This document shows positions 11,041 through 23,246 of a DNA stretch of 64,000 nt, in pieces. The notes under the pieces were generated by a model, which did no database searches, was not told where the DNA came from, and saw only the letters and a program-made list of their open reading frames with translations. How positions within the stretch are numbered: the stretch's first letter is position 1; each line of letters starts with the position of its first letter. The stretch comes from Platynereis dumerilii (taxonomy: Eukaryota > Annelida > Polychaeta > Phyllodocida > Nereididae), in assembly GCA_026936325.1 (NCBI GenBank), contig JAPTHN010000011.1:2795001-2859000 (forward strand), in the 5' to 3' direction. The position numbers and the translations under genes are program-made.

Positions 11041-14000
11041 AGCATTAATTTGTGTTTCTTTTTCTTTATATCAATTTCAAGTGCCAACAGTTGTCAATAT
11101 TATTAGAGGCTGGTATACATGTGTATTTGACTATTCTCTCAATCACTGTGAATCACCAACACCAGTGCATATACGGGGCATGAGCTTCTTGACAGATCCC
11201 TTTGCAGCCCAAATGCTGAAATCAGTGAAATGCTCAGACGGAAGCCGCAATAAAAAGCTGAGGGCCCTCCACTTCAAAGGCTTGACTGACAATCTCCCAC
11301 GTGCTTTTTCTAGCCATGCTTAACTGCTTAACATGTTCGTCTGGTGCAGATGGCCGTCTGGTGAAAGGGGGGGTAGGGCATCTATCAAGGCCATCACCTT
11401 GAGAGGTCTACGTTCATCCTCTTTTCTACCAATTGCCCCCTCCACTTCCATGGTCTTCTCAGTCTCCCTGACTAAGAATACTTTTTTTTGCCCTTTTTGA
11501 GGCTTTTTCTGTCACACTTCTCTGCAGATTTACACACAAGTAAGCTGTTAGAAATTTCACTGCAAACCACATCAGTTACAAATTTAAATGCCCACTGAAG
11601 CCCATACTGAACATGGTTTATGTTTGCAAATCGCAACAGTCAGATACTTTAGCACATGGATAATTGAAACTTTCAATGGCAGGTACATCGCATACATCAT
11701 TTCCGCTACATGTACTTGTTTCATAAATAGCACAACCTTTGGTTTTCATCCTGTGGGCTGTGGCGGAGAGGATGAAACTGCATCAAGCTTACAATAGTCC
11801 AAGGTCGAAGTATTCCCTTCAGTGGATTAAATTTCCTTGGTTGATTATTGGTACAAAGCATAGAACTGATGGAAGTTTGTAAGTTACTTGGAGGCTTCAG
11901 CTAACACCTGGAGAATGACCAAGTGGTGTCATCAATTAAAGATTTCAGAGGTAATTTGAGAGGTGAGCATATGCATAGGCTATTGCATGCAGATTTTTTG
12001 GGAGAGCTAGCAAAGTTAGAAGTGAGCAAAGTTTGCTCGAATTTCCTGATCACAATTTCATATTTAAAATAAATTTCATATTTAAAATAAATTTCATATT
12101 TAAGATAAAAAACCATAGATTTTTAATAATTCCCTAATTTTTTTGGGGGGTGGGGGGACTCGCGCCTTCCTTCGATACACCTATATGGATAAATCTTTGT
12201 CCCAAGACAATTCATCCGCTTTATAACCGATTTTGATAATTACGTTTCCAAACCCTGAGTTTGACATTGTGTGCAAATTTTCTTGAACACGAATAAGTCA
12301 TATAGATTTTAGTAATCTAGCTGCCTTTGGTTGTGCATATTGTGAGTTGCCTACTTCGCTCTTGTTGGCTTGGCTTTATCCACACGATTCTCCGGGGTTT
12401 TCAATTTGAGCGCTGTCATGATCAGAATGCCGAAGTCCATCTTTCATCCCGATATGTCTTTGCTATCACTGCAAGTGTCAAGTTCCCCTCCGAGTTGATC
12501 ATCAAGCCCTCGCTGCATCTCTTTGCCTCCTCATCCTCCTTTGCCTCCTCCTCTCCATCTCCTGGCTGCTACAGCTTCCCAGGTGCATCACTGATAGGGC
12601 AGGATGACTAACTAACCCTATCTCTTGCCAGGAAACAAGTTTGCCTGCAGTTTTGTACTCTACTTTATTCGATCTATAGCAACCCACTTCATTTGAAACT
12701 TACCCCAGTCTCCCCAGTGCCAGACAAATTGAAACAGTCAATACCGAGTTAGATTGTCTGGAATCAGATTTATGTGAAGTGAAGGGAGTTCTTCAAGGAA
12801 CTGCTGTGTCTGGGTGTTTGTATCACATAATAAGCAATTACATACTTCCAAGAAAAGGGATACTGCTACTTACAAAGAAGAGTTTAACTAATCAAATATC
12901 TGGTCAATGATGTAATTTCTCTGAAAAGATTATTTTTATATAGGGGGAGCAACAATCATTATTTCAGAAGTTTGTGCTGGGCTGACGAACCCACATCTTA
13001 AGGGCCAATTATGAATGGACTTGTACTGTCTATGTTGTTGATTTTCCAGTTAATTTCCTCTTTCTGAGAACCTATTGGCTATTGCACTGAGGAAAATGCC
13101 AACATAGATAAGGGAGTTACCTTGGTGATGGTTGATTGAATTAGCATCATATCACCTTGTCAGGTCTGCCTCATTCTTAGTCATCCTCTTCTGTTTCTGA
13201 CAAAACGCGGATGTGGAGGAGCCTGCTGGGCCTGCTTCCCATTCCTCTCATAATTTGCAGGGAATTGAACCCGGGACCAGAAATTGATACAGTCTGCTGC
13301 TGGCTAGGCTTGGCTGCCTTACAAATGGCCTTACAACATCAGCTGACAAAAAGCTGTGGGGCTATCCCAGCTCCTTGCATTTCAACCTGCTGAGCAGAGG
13401 CAGGTCTGGCTTCATGGTCATTGGGAGAGCAAGATAGACGATTGTAGCTCATCTTAATGAGATGTTTGATGTATTGACAGCGCAAACAAAAATTTACAAG
13501 TTTTTTGTTTCGTTGGTATAACTAATCAAGGCCAAATCCACACATTTATGAGTTGTATGGCAACCATCAGTGAAATGGTCTAAAATGAACAGTGTTTGTC
13601 AGGACTATTTGATGTTAGACAGCTTGATAAAATTATTTGATATCACGAATGATTTCTTGCGTCATTTCTTGACGTCATGCGTTTTTGACGTCATCCGATC
13701 ATCTGACTAATATTTGTTGTTAACTATTACTGGACCATTAAGGTGACACTAAGAATGATTTGACCTCTTTCTATCAATTTGCTTTCCTTTTTTTGTTGAC
13801 ACTCAAAGATTGCAGGCCAAATTCAAACATTGCAGCTTTTCCATTTTAAGCATAATTATAATTTGCTGTATCAATTTCTGTGAAAGGCCTGGAATAACCT
13901 CCTTGTGTAAAACTGAAGGGTTGTTGATTGTAAGCTTGATAAGGAGGCAACTAAAAGTTTTTGTCTGCGACAGCAATTTTTGATAAAAGGTTCCTCGTTG

Positions 14001-14831
14001 AAAGGATCTCTTTGAAACCTTCAAATGTTCTATCCCCAGTCCAGGTTTCTTAATTGAATTGTTTAAAACTGCAACAATCCAAACATGCATAAGGGTATGG
14101 AAACTGGAGAAAGGTCTTGAAGAGACATATAAATTACAAAAGGTAGTACTCACAATTTAGTATTCTCTGCATTATGACAAATTCACTTGCACTGTTTGAA
14201 CCTTCAGAAGTCAAATGTACATCCTAACAGTTAGGATTCAAATCTGCAACTGAACAGTATCACAAGTCACAGTTTAGACAATAAATTGGATACAACAATC
14301 AAGTGTGAAATGTGTCAAGTGTGAAAAACAATTGCAATTAGCAAAAAATCAATGATTCGTGAAACAAAGCAATCACACAGTTACCAGCAGATCGAATGAA
14401 CATTCCAGTTTTCAAGAACGTTTATTTCACTTTCAAATTCTTCAGTCTTATTCATCTGACCCCAAATGAGAGTAACTTGACTCTTCACTGCAACTGTTGT
14501 CTACTGATTGTCTTTGGTAAAAAGTGGGCATTGACAGCCAAGTCAAGTGCTTGGTGATCCTTTGGCGAACTGTTTTTGAGATGCTTGTGGCAGCCCTTGG
14601 TTAGTCTTGTTTGGAGCAAACTTTCCACACTTGAAGGACTTAAAAGCTGCAACATTAGTTCAACAACTTCCCTCCTGAGTTTACACACTCCTTCTCACTC
14701 CAAGTGACTCTTGCAGGTTAACCACAGTAGTAGCTAGTAGTGGCCCAGAAGTGCTCCCTTCAAGTTTCCTGCTCTCTTAATTTAGTGGCTTGTGGGACTT
14801 GTGATTGGGTCGATGATCCGAGTAATGCCCA
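11041..14831. other. Unassigned sequence, no gene seen
   Basis: About 3.8 kb apart from a small 18-bp repeat listed separately. Open frames are short and have no domain signature. A C-tract/G-tract edge near 12139-12180 could be the end of an old element, but I could not find a partner end. Confidence 0.45.
12055..12108. repeat. Three-copy 18-bp AT-rich tandem repeat
   Basis: Three successive copies of ATTTCATATTTAAAATAA, the last with one change. It lies in otherwise unassigned sequence. Confidence 0.85.
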
Positions 14832-15077
14832 GTTCTCACGGCACGTTACGGAGAACTTTTTTGCCACTGAGGGGTAGCTTGAGTTGAATTCTAGGAAAAA
14901 AATGACTATCCCGGCGACGTACAATGTTTATAAAACCATTACATAATTAATTAAAAGCATATCACGGCGGGGTTCTTTTTGTTCACTGCGGGGAAGAAAA
15001 GTTGTACGCCGTCCCCAAAAGTTCGCCAGGGGAAAGGAATTTCCTCCTCCTGAGGGATACTTTTATATCGCCCCGAG

Positions 15078-15280
15078 ATAGGTATAGGTATAGGTACTTT
15101 TATTTAACGTGGGTAGCCAAGCTAAGTCAATGACTTGTTTCCAGTTGGGCCCACGGCGCCTCCAATTTACGTCTGATGCGAATGACGATGTCGTGGAATG
15201 ACATGATGGCCAGCCTGGGGATTGAACCCGGGTCCCTCGCTTGTGAGGCAAGCGTTCTACTGACTGAGCTATCAGGGCTG
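15078..15280 (-). mobile_element. tRNA-derived SINE, tRNA-Val(CAC)-like head
   Basis: Read on the minus strand, 15278-15208 resembles a tRNA. It has an A-box-like TAGCTCAGTCAGTAGA, an anticodon arm whose loop CTCACAA gives anticodon CAC, closed by CTTGC/GCGAG, and a B box GGGTTCAATCC. The acceptor stem has at least three mismatches and the T stem one, so this is not a working tRNA. A non-tRNA body follows and ends in short ACCTAT repeats near 15078-15097, typical of a SINE tail. It lies nested in the 14832-15759 element and is therefore the younger of the two. Confidence 0.75.
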
Positions 15281-15374
15281 ACAAAAAAAGTACCCCTCAG
15301 GGAACCTATAACTGCCCCTCAGTGAACCTATTTCACCGCGGCGGGATGTCAAAAACTGCCGGCGAGGCTTCAAA

Positions 15375-15465
15375 TGTCCCTCCAGGGGCAGGAAAGGTCC
15401 CCGTGGGGGCAGGAAAGGTCCCCGCGGGGGCAGGAGAGGTCCCCTCAGGGGCAGGGGATGTCCTA
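15375..15465. repeat. Four-copy 21-bp GC-rich repeat
   Basis: About four copies of a 21-base unit built on GGGGCAGGAAAGGTCCCCGC, with small variations. On the minus strand it translates into a Pro/Ala/Gly/Thr heptad repeat, which I take to be incidental. It lies in the right half of the 14832-15759 element. Confidence 0.8.
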
Positions 15466-15759
15466 ATATCCCGCCGGAGATGTTTTTGAGGCGTTCTCAC
15501 TGAAAAAATCCACGCCGGACATCCAAAAATCAAAAAAATTTTGGTTCTGTTCCGCCGTCATGAAAAAAAAGTTTGTACCTGTTGAATCTTTTTTGACATC
15601 CACGGCGCAGTTTTTCCATTTCTAGGAACCGCTGAGGGGAACAAAAACTTCCCCTGGGGGGATGTGAAAAGTCGACGGCGGATCACCCAAATTCATCCAA
15701 ATTACCAGGAAATACTTCGACGCTGATTTAAATAGTTCTCCGGGAGCCGCCGTGAGAAT

Positions 15760-16302
15760 GTAGCATAACTGAGGTCAAACCACAACCTAAGCTAAGCAGA
15801 CACACAATTAGCTTGATCTTATCATTAATAAAAATGTTATTGTCTGTCTGTCTACCATTGCCTCGTCTTTCTCTCTCTTTGTCTTGTGTGTTTGGTTGGA
15901 TATAACTTTATAAATCTACAATATACTACCAGCAATAGGAATGACTTTGCAAACAAGAATTGCAAATTGTTTACCACTACACGGTCCTCCTCACCTTATT
16001 TGACAACTGTTGATTGAAGCCTGTAAATTTAGTTTAAGATTTGAAACTTCTACGCTGTAAGCAACTTGGGAAAAAAAAGGACTGTTGCATTATATTTTAA
16101 AGTAACGAGATCATGGGTGTGAAAAGTGTGATTTCAATTGGTTTGCCACATCATGCACACCTGACCTGTGACCAAAAAAAGTGGCAATGACTGATGACTG
16201 GCTTTGTAGAATAATAATAATATTAATATTAAAGTTAGGTATGTTTGTACAAAACAGTAATGATAATGATACTAGTACCTTAGCCTTATTATACATGTTT
16301 GG
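15760..16302. other. Unassigned sequence
   Basis: About 540 bases of AT-rich sequence with no supported gene. It includes a short ATAATAATAATATTAATATT run near 16210. Nothing else was recognised. Confidence 0.4.
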
Positions 16303-16377
16303 CGGGTGTTCTGGCCAAGTGGTTGAGGTGTTTGACTGCTACGCGCATAGTTGCGGGTTCGAATCCCAATCACGGCG
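16303..16377 (+). pseudogene. tRNA-Ser(GCT)-like remnant or SINE head
   Basis: The sequence TGGCCAAGTGGTTGAGG matches the A-box region of class II serine tRNAs. GACTGCTA places GCT at the anticodon, and GGGTTCGAATCCCA is a good B box and T arm. The long serine variable arm is shortened and the acceptor ends pair poorly, so I read it as a dead tRNA copy or the head of a SINE. It could keep a polymerase III promoter (A and B boxes). Confidence 0.6.
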
Positions 16378-16429
16378 GATTAACTAAGCAGAACCTTCTT
16401 AAACCATTTTTTCCAACAGGGTATAAATT

Positions 16430-16760
16430 CAAAATGCAGCATGCACATGCCCCCACACATGCACATGCACCCACCCCCAAATAGGAATATGCACACATGC
16501 ATGGGTCATGCACACATGCACAGAGCATGCACTGGGCATGCAGACATGCTGGAAGCATGCAGACATGCTGGAAGCATGCAGACATGCTGGAAGCATGCAG
16601 ACATGCTGGAAGCATGCAGACATGCTGGAAGCATGCACATGCAGAGGACATGCTGGAAGCATGCAGACATGCTGGAAGCAGAGGACATGCTTGAAGAATG
16701 TACATGCAGGAAGCATGCCCATTCAGGTGACATGCAAAAATGCAAGATGCAGATATAGCA
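16430..16760 (+). repeat. CATGC-rich 19-bp minisatellite, first array
   Basis: The core (about 16535-16690) is six or more copies of a 19-base unit, GCAGACATGCTGGAAGCAT. It is preceded by looser GCACATGC repeats and followed by decayed copies to about 16760. Open frames through it are His/Met/Cys/Ala-rich in every frame on both strands, as expected of a repeat rather than a gene. Its unit is the reverse complement of the unit in the second array at 18399-19045. Confidence 0.9.
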
Positions 16761-18081
16761 GGACAATGTGCACATGCACTATGTGCAGTTTTGGTTTGGC
16801 TTCTTTAAAATTAACTTCATCATCTATTTGTTGGGCTTACTGAATGAAGGACCAACCCCCAAAAGGGCTGAAGCTCGCTTCCCCTATCCACAAGAGGGCA
16901 CAAGTCTCAGATTCTGTCAACAGCAATGACCTCTGCACAGAATTGTTGAACTTTCATCCCAGCATGGGCATGGGGGCATGCGCTGGGCTAGATCAGCAGA
17001 GCATCCAGACCTAGCGCTGGGCACGGGGGCATGCGCTGGGCACGGGGTTGGAATGTGAGCACGACGACCTGTCGTTGCATGGTATGCGAGGAATGTGCAT
17101 GCACGTTTCCAAGCATCCAGACGGTTCACAGCATGCGAACTGGTGTTTGGCCAGATTGCTCAGCATCTACAAGTCACACTGTAGAAATACGAATACTCAC
17201 GGATAGAACAGAAAATTTGTAATTTATTTATCACATTTTTGTGATGTTTTGGTACTTTTTTTGTCAGATTTTTGACGACGTCAGGCCAGAGAAAGTGCAG
17301 ACTGTAAATATGTAGCTCTACATATATGTGTATATAATATGTTTTTAAGACATGGTCTTACTTATAGATTGTTTTTAATCTAGGATCAACAAAAAGGACA
17401 AAACTAAAAAGGGGGAAAAATATGTTTTTTCATCGCAAAATGGATCATTAATGCCGTCCAAAAATAACTAACTCTACTGTCATTTCTGAATATTTCATTT
17501 ATTCTATTTTAACATTTAAATTACAGTTATATATTTTACTGATCTGGACATACAGGTTCAAGGACCTGATTCCAGAAAGGCTACTGAACTGAACTGAACT
17601 GGTGTGGGCTCACAAGCCTGGCTCACAAGTCATGACTTGTGAGCCTATTTTTTTCATAATAAAGCCAAATCAACACATTCAACATCACAGCTGCCATAGT
17701 GCCTAGTCTTAGTAGTCTATGCTACCTTTATCTTGCCTGGTCATGCTGAGGGATGATCAATTCAGCATGCTTTCCACAGACTGTAGGACCAGGCAGTGCT
17801 ATGCCGAAAAGACATCCGTCAGGTTGCTCAGAATGTACCTTCCAATAATGTAAAATATTTTGCTTCTGGACCCTAAGGCGACCCCAAAATTATCTACTTT
17901 TTTTTAAAAATAAATAATTTCATGCTCAGTTTTGGTGATATATATAAATAAAATCTTTTTGGGCAGTCTTGAAATTTACAAATAATTTCCGCCAGTTTGG
18001 GTTTTTCTTAAGAAGGCGATGCTTGATTATAGGAATGAATATTCGGGGACTTCACGTGGTTGAAATAAATAATTACGGCCA
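16761..18081. other. Spacer between the two CATGC arrays
   Basis: Mostly unassigned. Near 16975-17045 the sequence GGGGGCATGCGCTGGGC occurs twice, about 55 bases apart. 17200-17560 is AT-rich. A perfect 26-base palindrome at 17620 is listed separately. No gene was recognised. Confidence 0.45.
17620..17645. repeat. Perfect 26-bp palindrome
   Basis: The half GGCTCACAAGTCA is followed directly by its exact reverse complement TGACTTGTGAGCC, with no spacer. A third copy of the outer motif (GGCTCACAAGCC) lies just upstream at about 17608. A spacer-less palindrome of this length is unlikely by chance and could extrude as a cruciform, or be the junction of a small inverted duplication. Confidence 0.9.
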
Positions 18082-18797
18082 CCGGCACCGTGAAATAAAT
18101 AATTTCCCGCTGAGGAAAACTCGAAGCCTGATTATTAATTAACCAATTCATTTCATTGCAATTTCATAGAATAGGCTGAACAGCAAATTCTGCTGAACAT
18201 GGGCCAACATGCTGATTCCGGGGAGGGGGGAGGGGGTCCTAACATCCAACAAGTATTATGGCAAAAACAGCTAAATGTATCTAATAATTTTCAAGACCAA
18301 TTAATGATTTGAGATTCTTGGATAATCATATGATCATCCCCCCAAACTCATCCTAGCCTAGGATGCATCCCGACATCCCCTGAACACATGTGTGAGCCTT
18401 CATGTTCCAGCATGTTTTCACATTCCTGCATTTCTGAATGCATGCCCCTGCATGTTTTTGGCATGTCTATATGTTTATGGCATGTCTGCATGTTTTCAGC
18501 ATGTCAGCATGCATTCAGCATGTCACCATGTTTCCAGCATGCTTTCAGCATGTCTGCATGCTTTCAGCATGTCTGCATGCATTCAGCATGTCAGCATGTT
18601 TTCAGCATGTCAGCATGCTTTCGGCATGTCTGCATGCATTCAGCATGTCAGCATGTCAGCGGCATGTCTGCATGCTTTTGGCATGTCTGCATGTTTTCGG
18701 CATGTCTGCATGCTTTTGGCATTTAATTTCCCAGTGGGGGGGGGGGCTTGGAGTTTTCCTCAGTGGGAAATTATTTATTTTACGGTAATGGAGCCGG
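18082..18797. repeat. Inverted repeat pair around part of the second CATGC array
   Basis: The left arm (about 18082-18128) and right arm (about 18747-18797) are reverse complements with few changes. Both contain AAATAAATAATTTCCC, then CTGAGGAAAACTC, then AAGCC, read from the outside inward. The right arm interrupts the CATGC array. The pair may be the ends of a small element, or two inverted copies of a dispersed repeat. No target duplication was evident. Confidence 0.65.
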
Positions 18798-19045
18798 AGG
18801 GGTCCCTGCATGTTCCAGAATGTTTGCACAATCTTGCATTTCTGAATGCATGGCCTGCATTTTTGCATGTCTGCATCTTTTCAGCATGTCTGTTTGTTTT
18901 CAGCATGTTTTAGGCATGTTTGCATGTTTTCAGCATGTTTAGGCATGTTAGCATGTTTTCAGCATGTTGGCATGTTTTAGGCATGTCAGCATGCTTTTGG
19001 CATGTCAGCATGTTTTAGGCATGCACCCACATGCACGCATTTGGG
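18385..19045 (-). repeat. CATGC-rich minisatellite, second array, inverted relative to the first
   Basis: Copies of GCATGTCTGCATG(C/T)TTTCA and close variants run from about 18399 to 18720 and again from about 18805 to 19045. The unit is the reverse complement of that at 16535-16690. A block containing TGCATTTCTGAATGCATG occurs at about 18428 and again at about 18835, so the array itself has been duplicated or interrupted around the insert at 18717-18800. Several frames stay open across it; these are repeat translations. Confidence 0.88.
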
Positions 19046-19648
19046 TGCATGCGCATGTTGAATTTATATATTTCTCATTTTTTCTCAACTAAGGTGCAAA
19101 TGAGTACTTTGCTAGAGGCAATGATGGCAATTGTGCAATGCTTGACTAAGGAGAGTGTGAACCTGCAATCTTGCACTTTGCCTTGATGCTGTGCAGGCAT
19201 GTCCAAGTTCGTAAAATAGTACTCACCATTTTGTCACCAGTTTTCATCAATATGACCTCGGTTCTCGATTGTAGTAATGACTGAATGCCGAAAGAAAGTT
19301 ATTTTTAATTAAAGGTAGTATAAGATACACCTTCGGTTATAAATCAATCAAGTCCTAGAGTCTATTCCAGCTCTTCACTTTAGTTTGATGGTCCTTTCCA
19401 AATCATTCACCTCATAGCTTTATCTGAATTACCTTTCGGAGAATCATCAATGTTCCCTTTGTTGGAGGACATGAGAAGAAGGTTAAGTACAGCAATGTAT
19501 TATTGAAGGCAGGAAGGAGCATTGCTTCTCAGTTGGCAGTCTGGCCTGACCAGCCTCAGTCTGATGAATGGCTGTGGAGGGTGTTTGAGTGACAGGGAGC
19601 AGAGCTCAGCAGACACAGACTGGAGGTCCATGCTTGTCAGTTGAACTC
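19046..19648. other. Unassigned spacer
   Basis: About 600 bases of non-repetitive sequence between the CATGC array and the large element. No supported gene, RNA or element was found. Confidence 0.4.
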
Positions 19649-19652
19649 AGTT

Positions 19653-19679
19653 AGGCATTTATTTGAAAAGTGGGGCCAA
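19653..19679 (+). repeat. Left terminal inverted repeat
   Basis: This 27-base end is identical, inverted, to 29947-29973. It starts AGGCATTTATTTG and ends GGGGCCAA. Confidence 0.85.
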
Positions 19680-22600
19680 AAAGGTCCCCAGGAGCAAAAA
19701 AGTGAATCTCTGAATTTCTTTAATCTGATACGGCAAATGTTTTGTCCAAGTGGTCCCTGTTATGGAAAAAGTCATTTTGGGGTCAACAGGTCACTGGTTT
19801 TTTCATGAAAAATCACTGAAAAATTAGTAAATTGGTCACGCAATAGTCACAACAGTCACGCTAAAAAACCATCACAACAGTCACTGAAAACAGTCACTTC
19901 AGTATTATTTTGACTAAAATGTGCTGCATGAACAGTCACGACAGTTACCTTTAGGGCTATGTCCATCAGTCAGTATAGGTGAGATAGTGATGAGTTCATA
20001 GTCCATCATGGTTATTTTTCAGGAATAATCATTATTTCTTTCTTCATTTTCTCCAGAATGCATTGACAAGTTGACAACATATTAGCCTTGGTATACCTGT
20101 CCATCTTACATTGTAGCATGCCAAACGCATCCGAGAAAAATGCCGAAACAATTTACTCTTAATATCGCTGGCACAAGGCAAGACATTGCCATAGTCACAG
20201 CAATGAATTTACTATAAAAAAGTCTTTAGAAGTGTATCTGTTGCACCAATAAATTCTAAAACTTGGTTGTCAGAGGGCAAGGCATGATTGTAAGTTACCT
20301 TAGTCACAATAAAGAAAGTTGCATTACATGATCTGTTGGGTTGGAATTATTTGCAAACATACTATAAAAGCAGGTCATTTTTTAGTCCCCATAGTCATAT
20401 TAATGAATGTCACATTAAAAAGTCTGTAGAATTGTATGTTTGTAACCCGCAAAATTATAAAATTAACTGTTTCCATACATAATATATAAAAGGCAAGTCA
20501 TTTTTTAGTCACCATAGTCACATTAATGAATGTCACATTAAAAAGTCTGTAGAATTGTATGTTTGGAACCAGCAAAATTATAAAATAGTCATCACGGTCA
20601 CACAAATGAGTATCACATTACAGGGTCTGTACAATTCTAAAATATGGATGTCAGAAGGGAAGACATTATTATTTATCATTGTCACAATAAAGAAAGTTGC
20701 ATCACATGGTTTCTTGGGTTGCAATCAATCACATAGTTAATGTAAATATCAAAAGGCAAGTCATTTTTAGTCACCATGGTCACAGGAATGAATATCACAT
20801 TACAAGGTCTGTTGGGGCGTATGTTTGGCTCAATTATAATTTGAAAATTTGGGTGTCAGAAAGGAAGTAATTATCAAGTCATCATAGTCATCATAGAGTC
20901 ATAGTCACAATAAAGAAAGTTGAATTACATGGTCGGTTGGGTTGCAATAAATGACATAGTTGATGGACATAGCAAAAGGCAAATGTTTTTTTAGTCACCA
21001 TACCCGGGTAGTCACAGGCGGCCTAATATATGTTTGGTACCAGCAAAACCCTGAAAATTTGGGCATCAGAAGTGATGATATAATCAGTCATCATGATCAA
21101 TATAAAAGAGTTGAATGACATGGTCTGTTGGGTTACAATCGATGACATAGTTAATGTAAATAGTAAAAGGCAAGTGAACTTTTAGTCACCATAGTCACAG
21201 TAGGCCTAATATATGGTCGGTACCAGCAAAATTCTAGAAATTTTGGCGTCGGAAGAGATGCTATAGTCTGTCATCATAGTCACAATAAAAGAGTTGAATG
21301 ACATTGTCTGTTGGATTACAATTGATCAAATAGTTAATGTAAATAGTAAAAGGCTAGTGATGTTTTAGTCACCACAGTCACAGTCAGCCTAATATATGTT
21401 TGGTATCTGCAAAGTTCTAAAAATCTTGGTGTCGGAAGTGATGATATTATCAGTCATCATAGTCACAATAAAGAACTGAATTACATGGTTTTTTGGATTA
21501 CAATCGATCACATAGTTTATGTAAATAGTAAAGGCAAGTTTTATTTAGTCACCATAGTCACAGTAGGCCTAATATATGTTCGGTACCAGCAAAATTCTAA
21601 AGATGTGGGTTTCAGAAGTGATGCTATAATCAGTCATCATAGTCTCAATAAAAGAGCTGAAATACGTGGTCTGTTGGATTACAATCGATCACATAGTTGA
21701 TATATACAGTAAAAGGCAAGTGATCATTTAGTCACCATAGTCACAGTATGCCTAATATATGTTATGTACCAGCACAATTCTGAAAATATGGGTGTCAGAA
21801 GTGATGCTATAATCAGTCATCATAGTCTCAATAAAAGAGCTGAAATACATGGTCTGATGGGTTACAAACGATCACATAGTCAATGTTAACAGTAAAAAAA
21901 AAAGTGATCTTTTAGTCACCATAGTCACGGTAGGCCAAATACATGTTTGGTACCAGCAAAATGCTAAAAATTTGGGTGTCAGAAGTGATGATATTATCAG
22001 TGATTATAGTCACAATTCATGGTCTGTTGGGTTTCAATCAATCAAATAGTTAATGTAAATGGTAAATGGTTACTGGTGTATTTCACACCATAGTCACAGT
22101 CTGCCTAATATATGTTTGGTACCAGTAAAATTCTATAAATTTGGGTGTCGGAAGTGATGATATTATCAGTCATCAAAGTCACAATAAAAGAGCTGAATTA
22201 CATGGTTTGTTGGATTAAAATCGATCACATAGTTTATGTAAATAATAAAGGCAAATGATATTTTAGTCACCATAGTCACAGTAGGCCTAATATATGTTTG
22301 GTACCAGCAAAATTCTAAAAATATGGGTGTTGGAAGTGATGATATTATCAGTGATTATAGTCACAATTAAAGGGTTGAATGAGATGGTCTGTTGGGTTAC
22401 AATCAATCAAATAGTTAATGTAAATAGTTAATGGTTACTGATGTATTAGTCACCATAGTTACAGTAGGCATACTATATGTTTGGTACCAGTAAAATTATA
22501 AAAATTTGGGTGTCGGAAGTGATGATATTATCAGTCATCATAGTCACAATAAAAGAGCTGAAATACATGGTCTGTTGGAATACAATTGATCACATAGTTG

Positions 22601-22740
22601 ATATATATAGTAAAAGGCAAGTGATCCTTAAGTCACCATAGTCACAGTAGGCCTAATATATGTTTGGTACCAGCAAAATTCTAAAAATTTGGTTGTCAGA
22701 AGTGATGCTATAATCCGTCATCATAGTCTCAATAAAAGAG

Positions 22741-23246
22741 CTGAAATACATGGTCTGATGGGTTACAAACGATCACATAGTCAATGTAAACAGTAAAAAA
22801 AAGTGATCTTTTAGTCACCATAGTCACGGTAGGCCTAATATATGTTTGGTACCAGTAAAATTCTATAAATTTGGGTGTCGGAAGTGTTGATATTATCAGT
22901 CATCATAGTCACAGTAAAAGAGCTGAATTACATGGTTTGTTGGATTAAAATCGGTCACATAGTTTATGTAAATAGTAAAGGCAAATGATATTTTAGGCAC
23001 CATAGTCACAGTAGGCCTAATATATGTTTGGTACCAGCAAAATTCTAAAAATATGGGTGTTGGAAGTGATGATATCATCAGTGATTATAGTCACAATTAA
23101 ATGGTTCAATTACATGGTCTGTTGGGTTACAATCAATCAAATAGTTAATGTAAATAGTTAATGGTTACTGATATTTTAGTCACCATAGTCACAGTCGGCC
23201 TAATTTATGTTTGGTACCATTAAAATTCTAAAAATTTGGGTGTCGG
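22741..23246 (+). repeat. Higher-order block, first copy
   Basis: This block of about 506 bases is repeated at 24196-24701. They are nearly identical except for the length of an A-run. The offset is about 1455 bases, close to eight satellite units, which points to a recent unequal exchange or segmental copying inside the array. Confidence 0.8.

Larger units (their letters stand above)
14832..15759. mobile_element. Non-autonomous DNA element with imperfect inverted ends
   Basis: The left end reads GTTCTCACGGC then, six bases on, CGGAGAACT. The reverse complement of the right end reads ATTCTCACGGC then, six bases on, CGGAGAACT. These form an inverted pair of about 26 bases with a variable middle. 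The interior is unusually GC-rich, with many CCCC/GGGG tracts and CGCCG motifs, unlike the AT-rich surroundings. There is no transposase-length open frame. A tRNA-derived SINE and a 21-bp repeat sit inside. I could not see a convincing target duplication, so the superfamily is unassigned. Confidence 0.65.

Noticed and set aside
11588-12116. Short frames near 11.6-12.1 kb
   Set aside because: Chance frames. The KYEIYF repeat comes from the 18-base AT-rich tandem repeat.
13245-13320. tRNA-like B box on the minus strand (GGGTTCAATTCCC)
   Set aside because: No A box or cloverleaf could be fitted upstream, so a chance match or a very old remnant is likelier.
15208-15278. Functional tRNA-Val gene
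   Set aside because: Mismatched acceptor and T stems, and a SINE body and tail attached. It is a SINE head.
16370-16843. Overlapping His/Met/Cys-rich frames on both strands
   Set aside because: They are translations of the 19-base CATGC repeat in every frame.
18388-18942. 173-codon and other open frames
   Set aside because: Repeat translations of the inverted CATGC array, with no domain or splice support.
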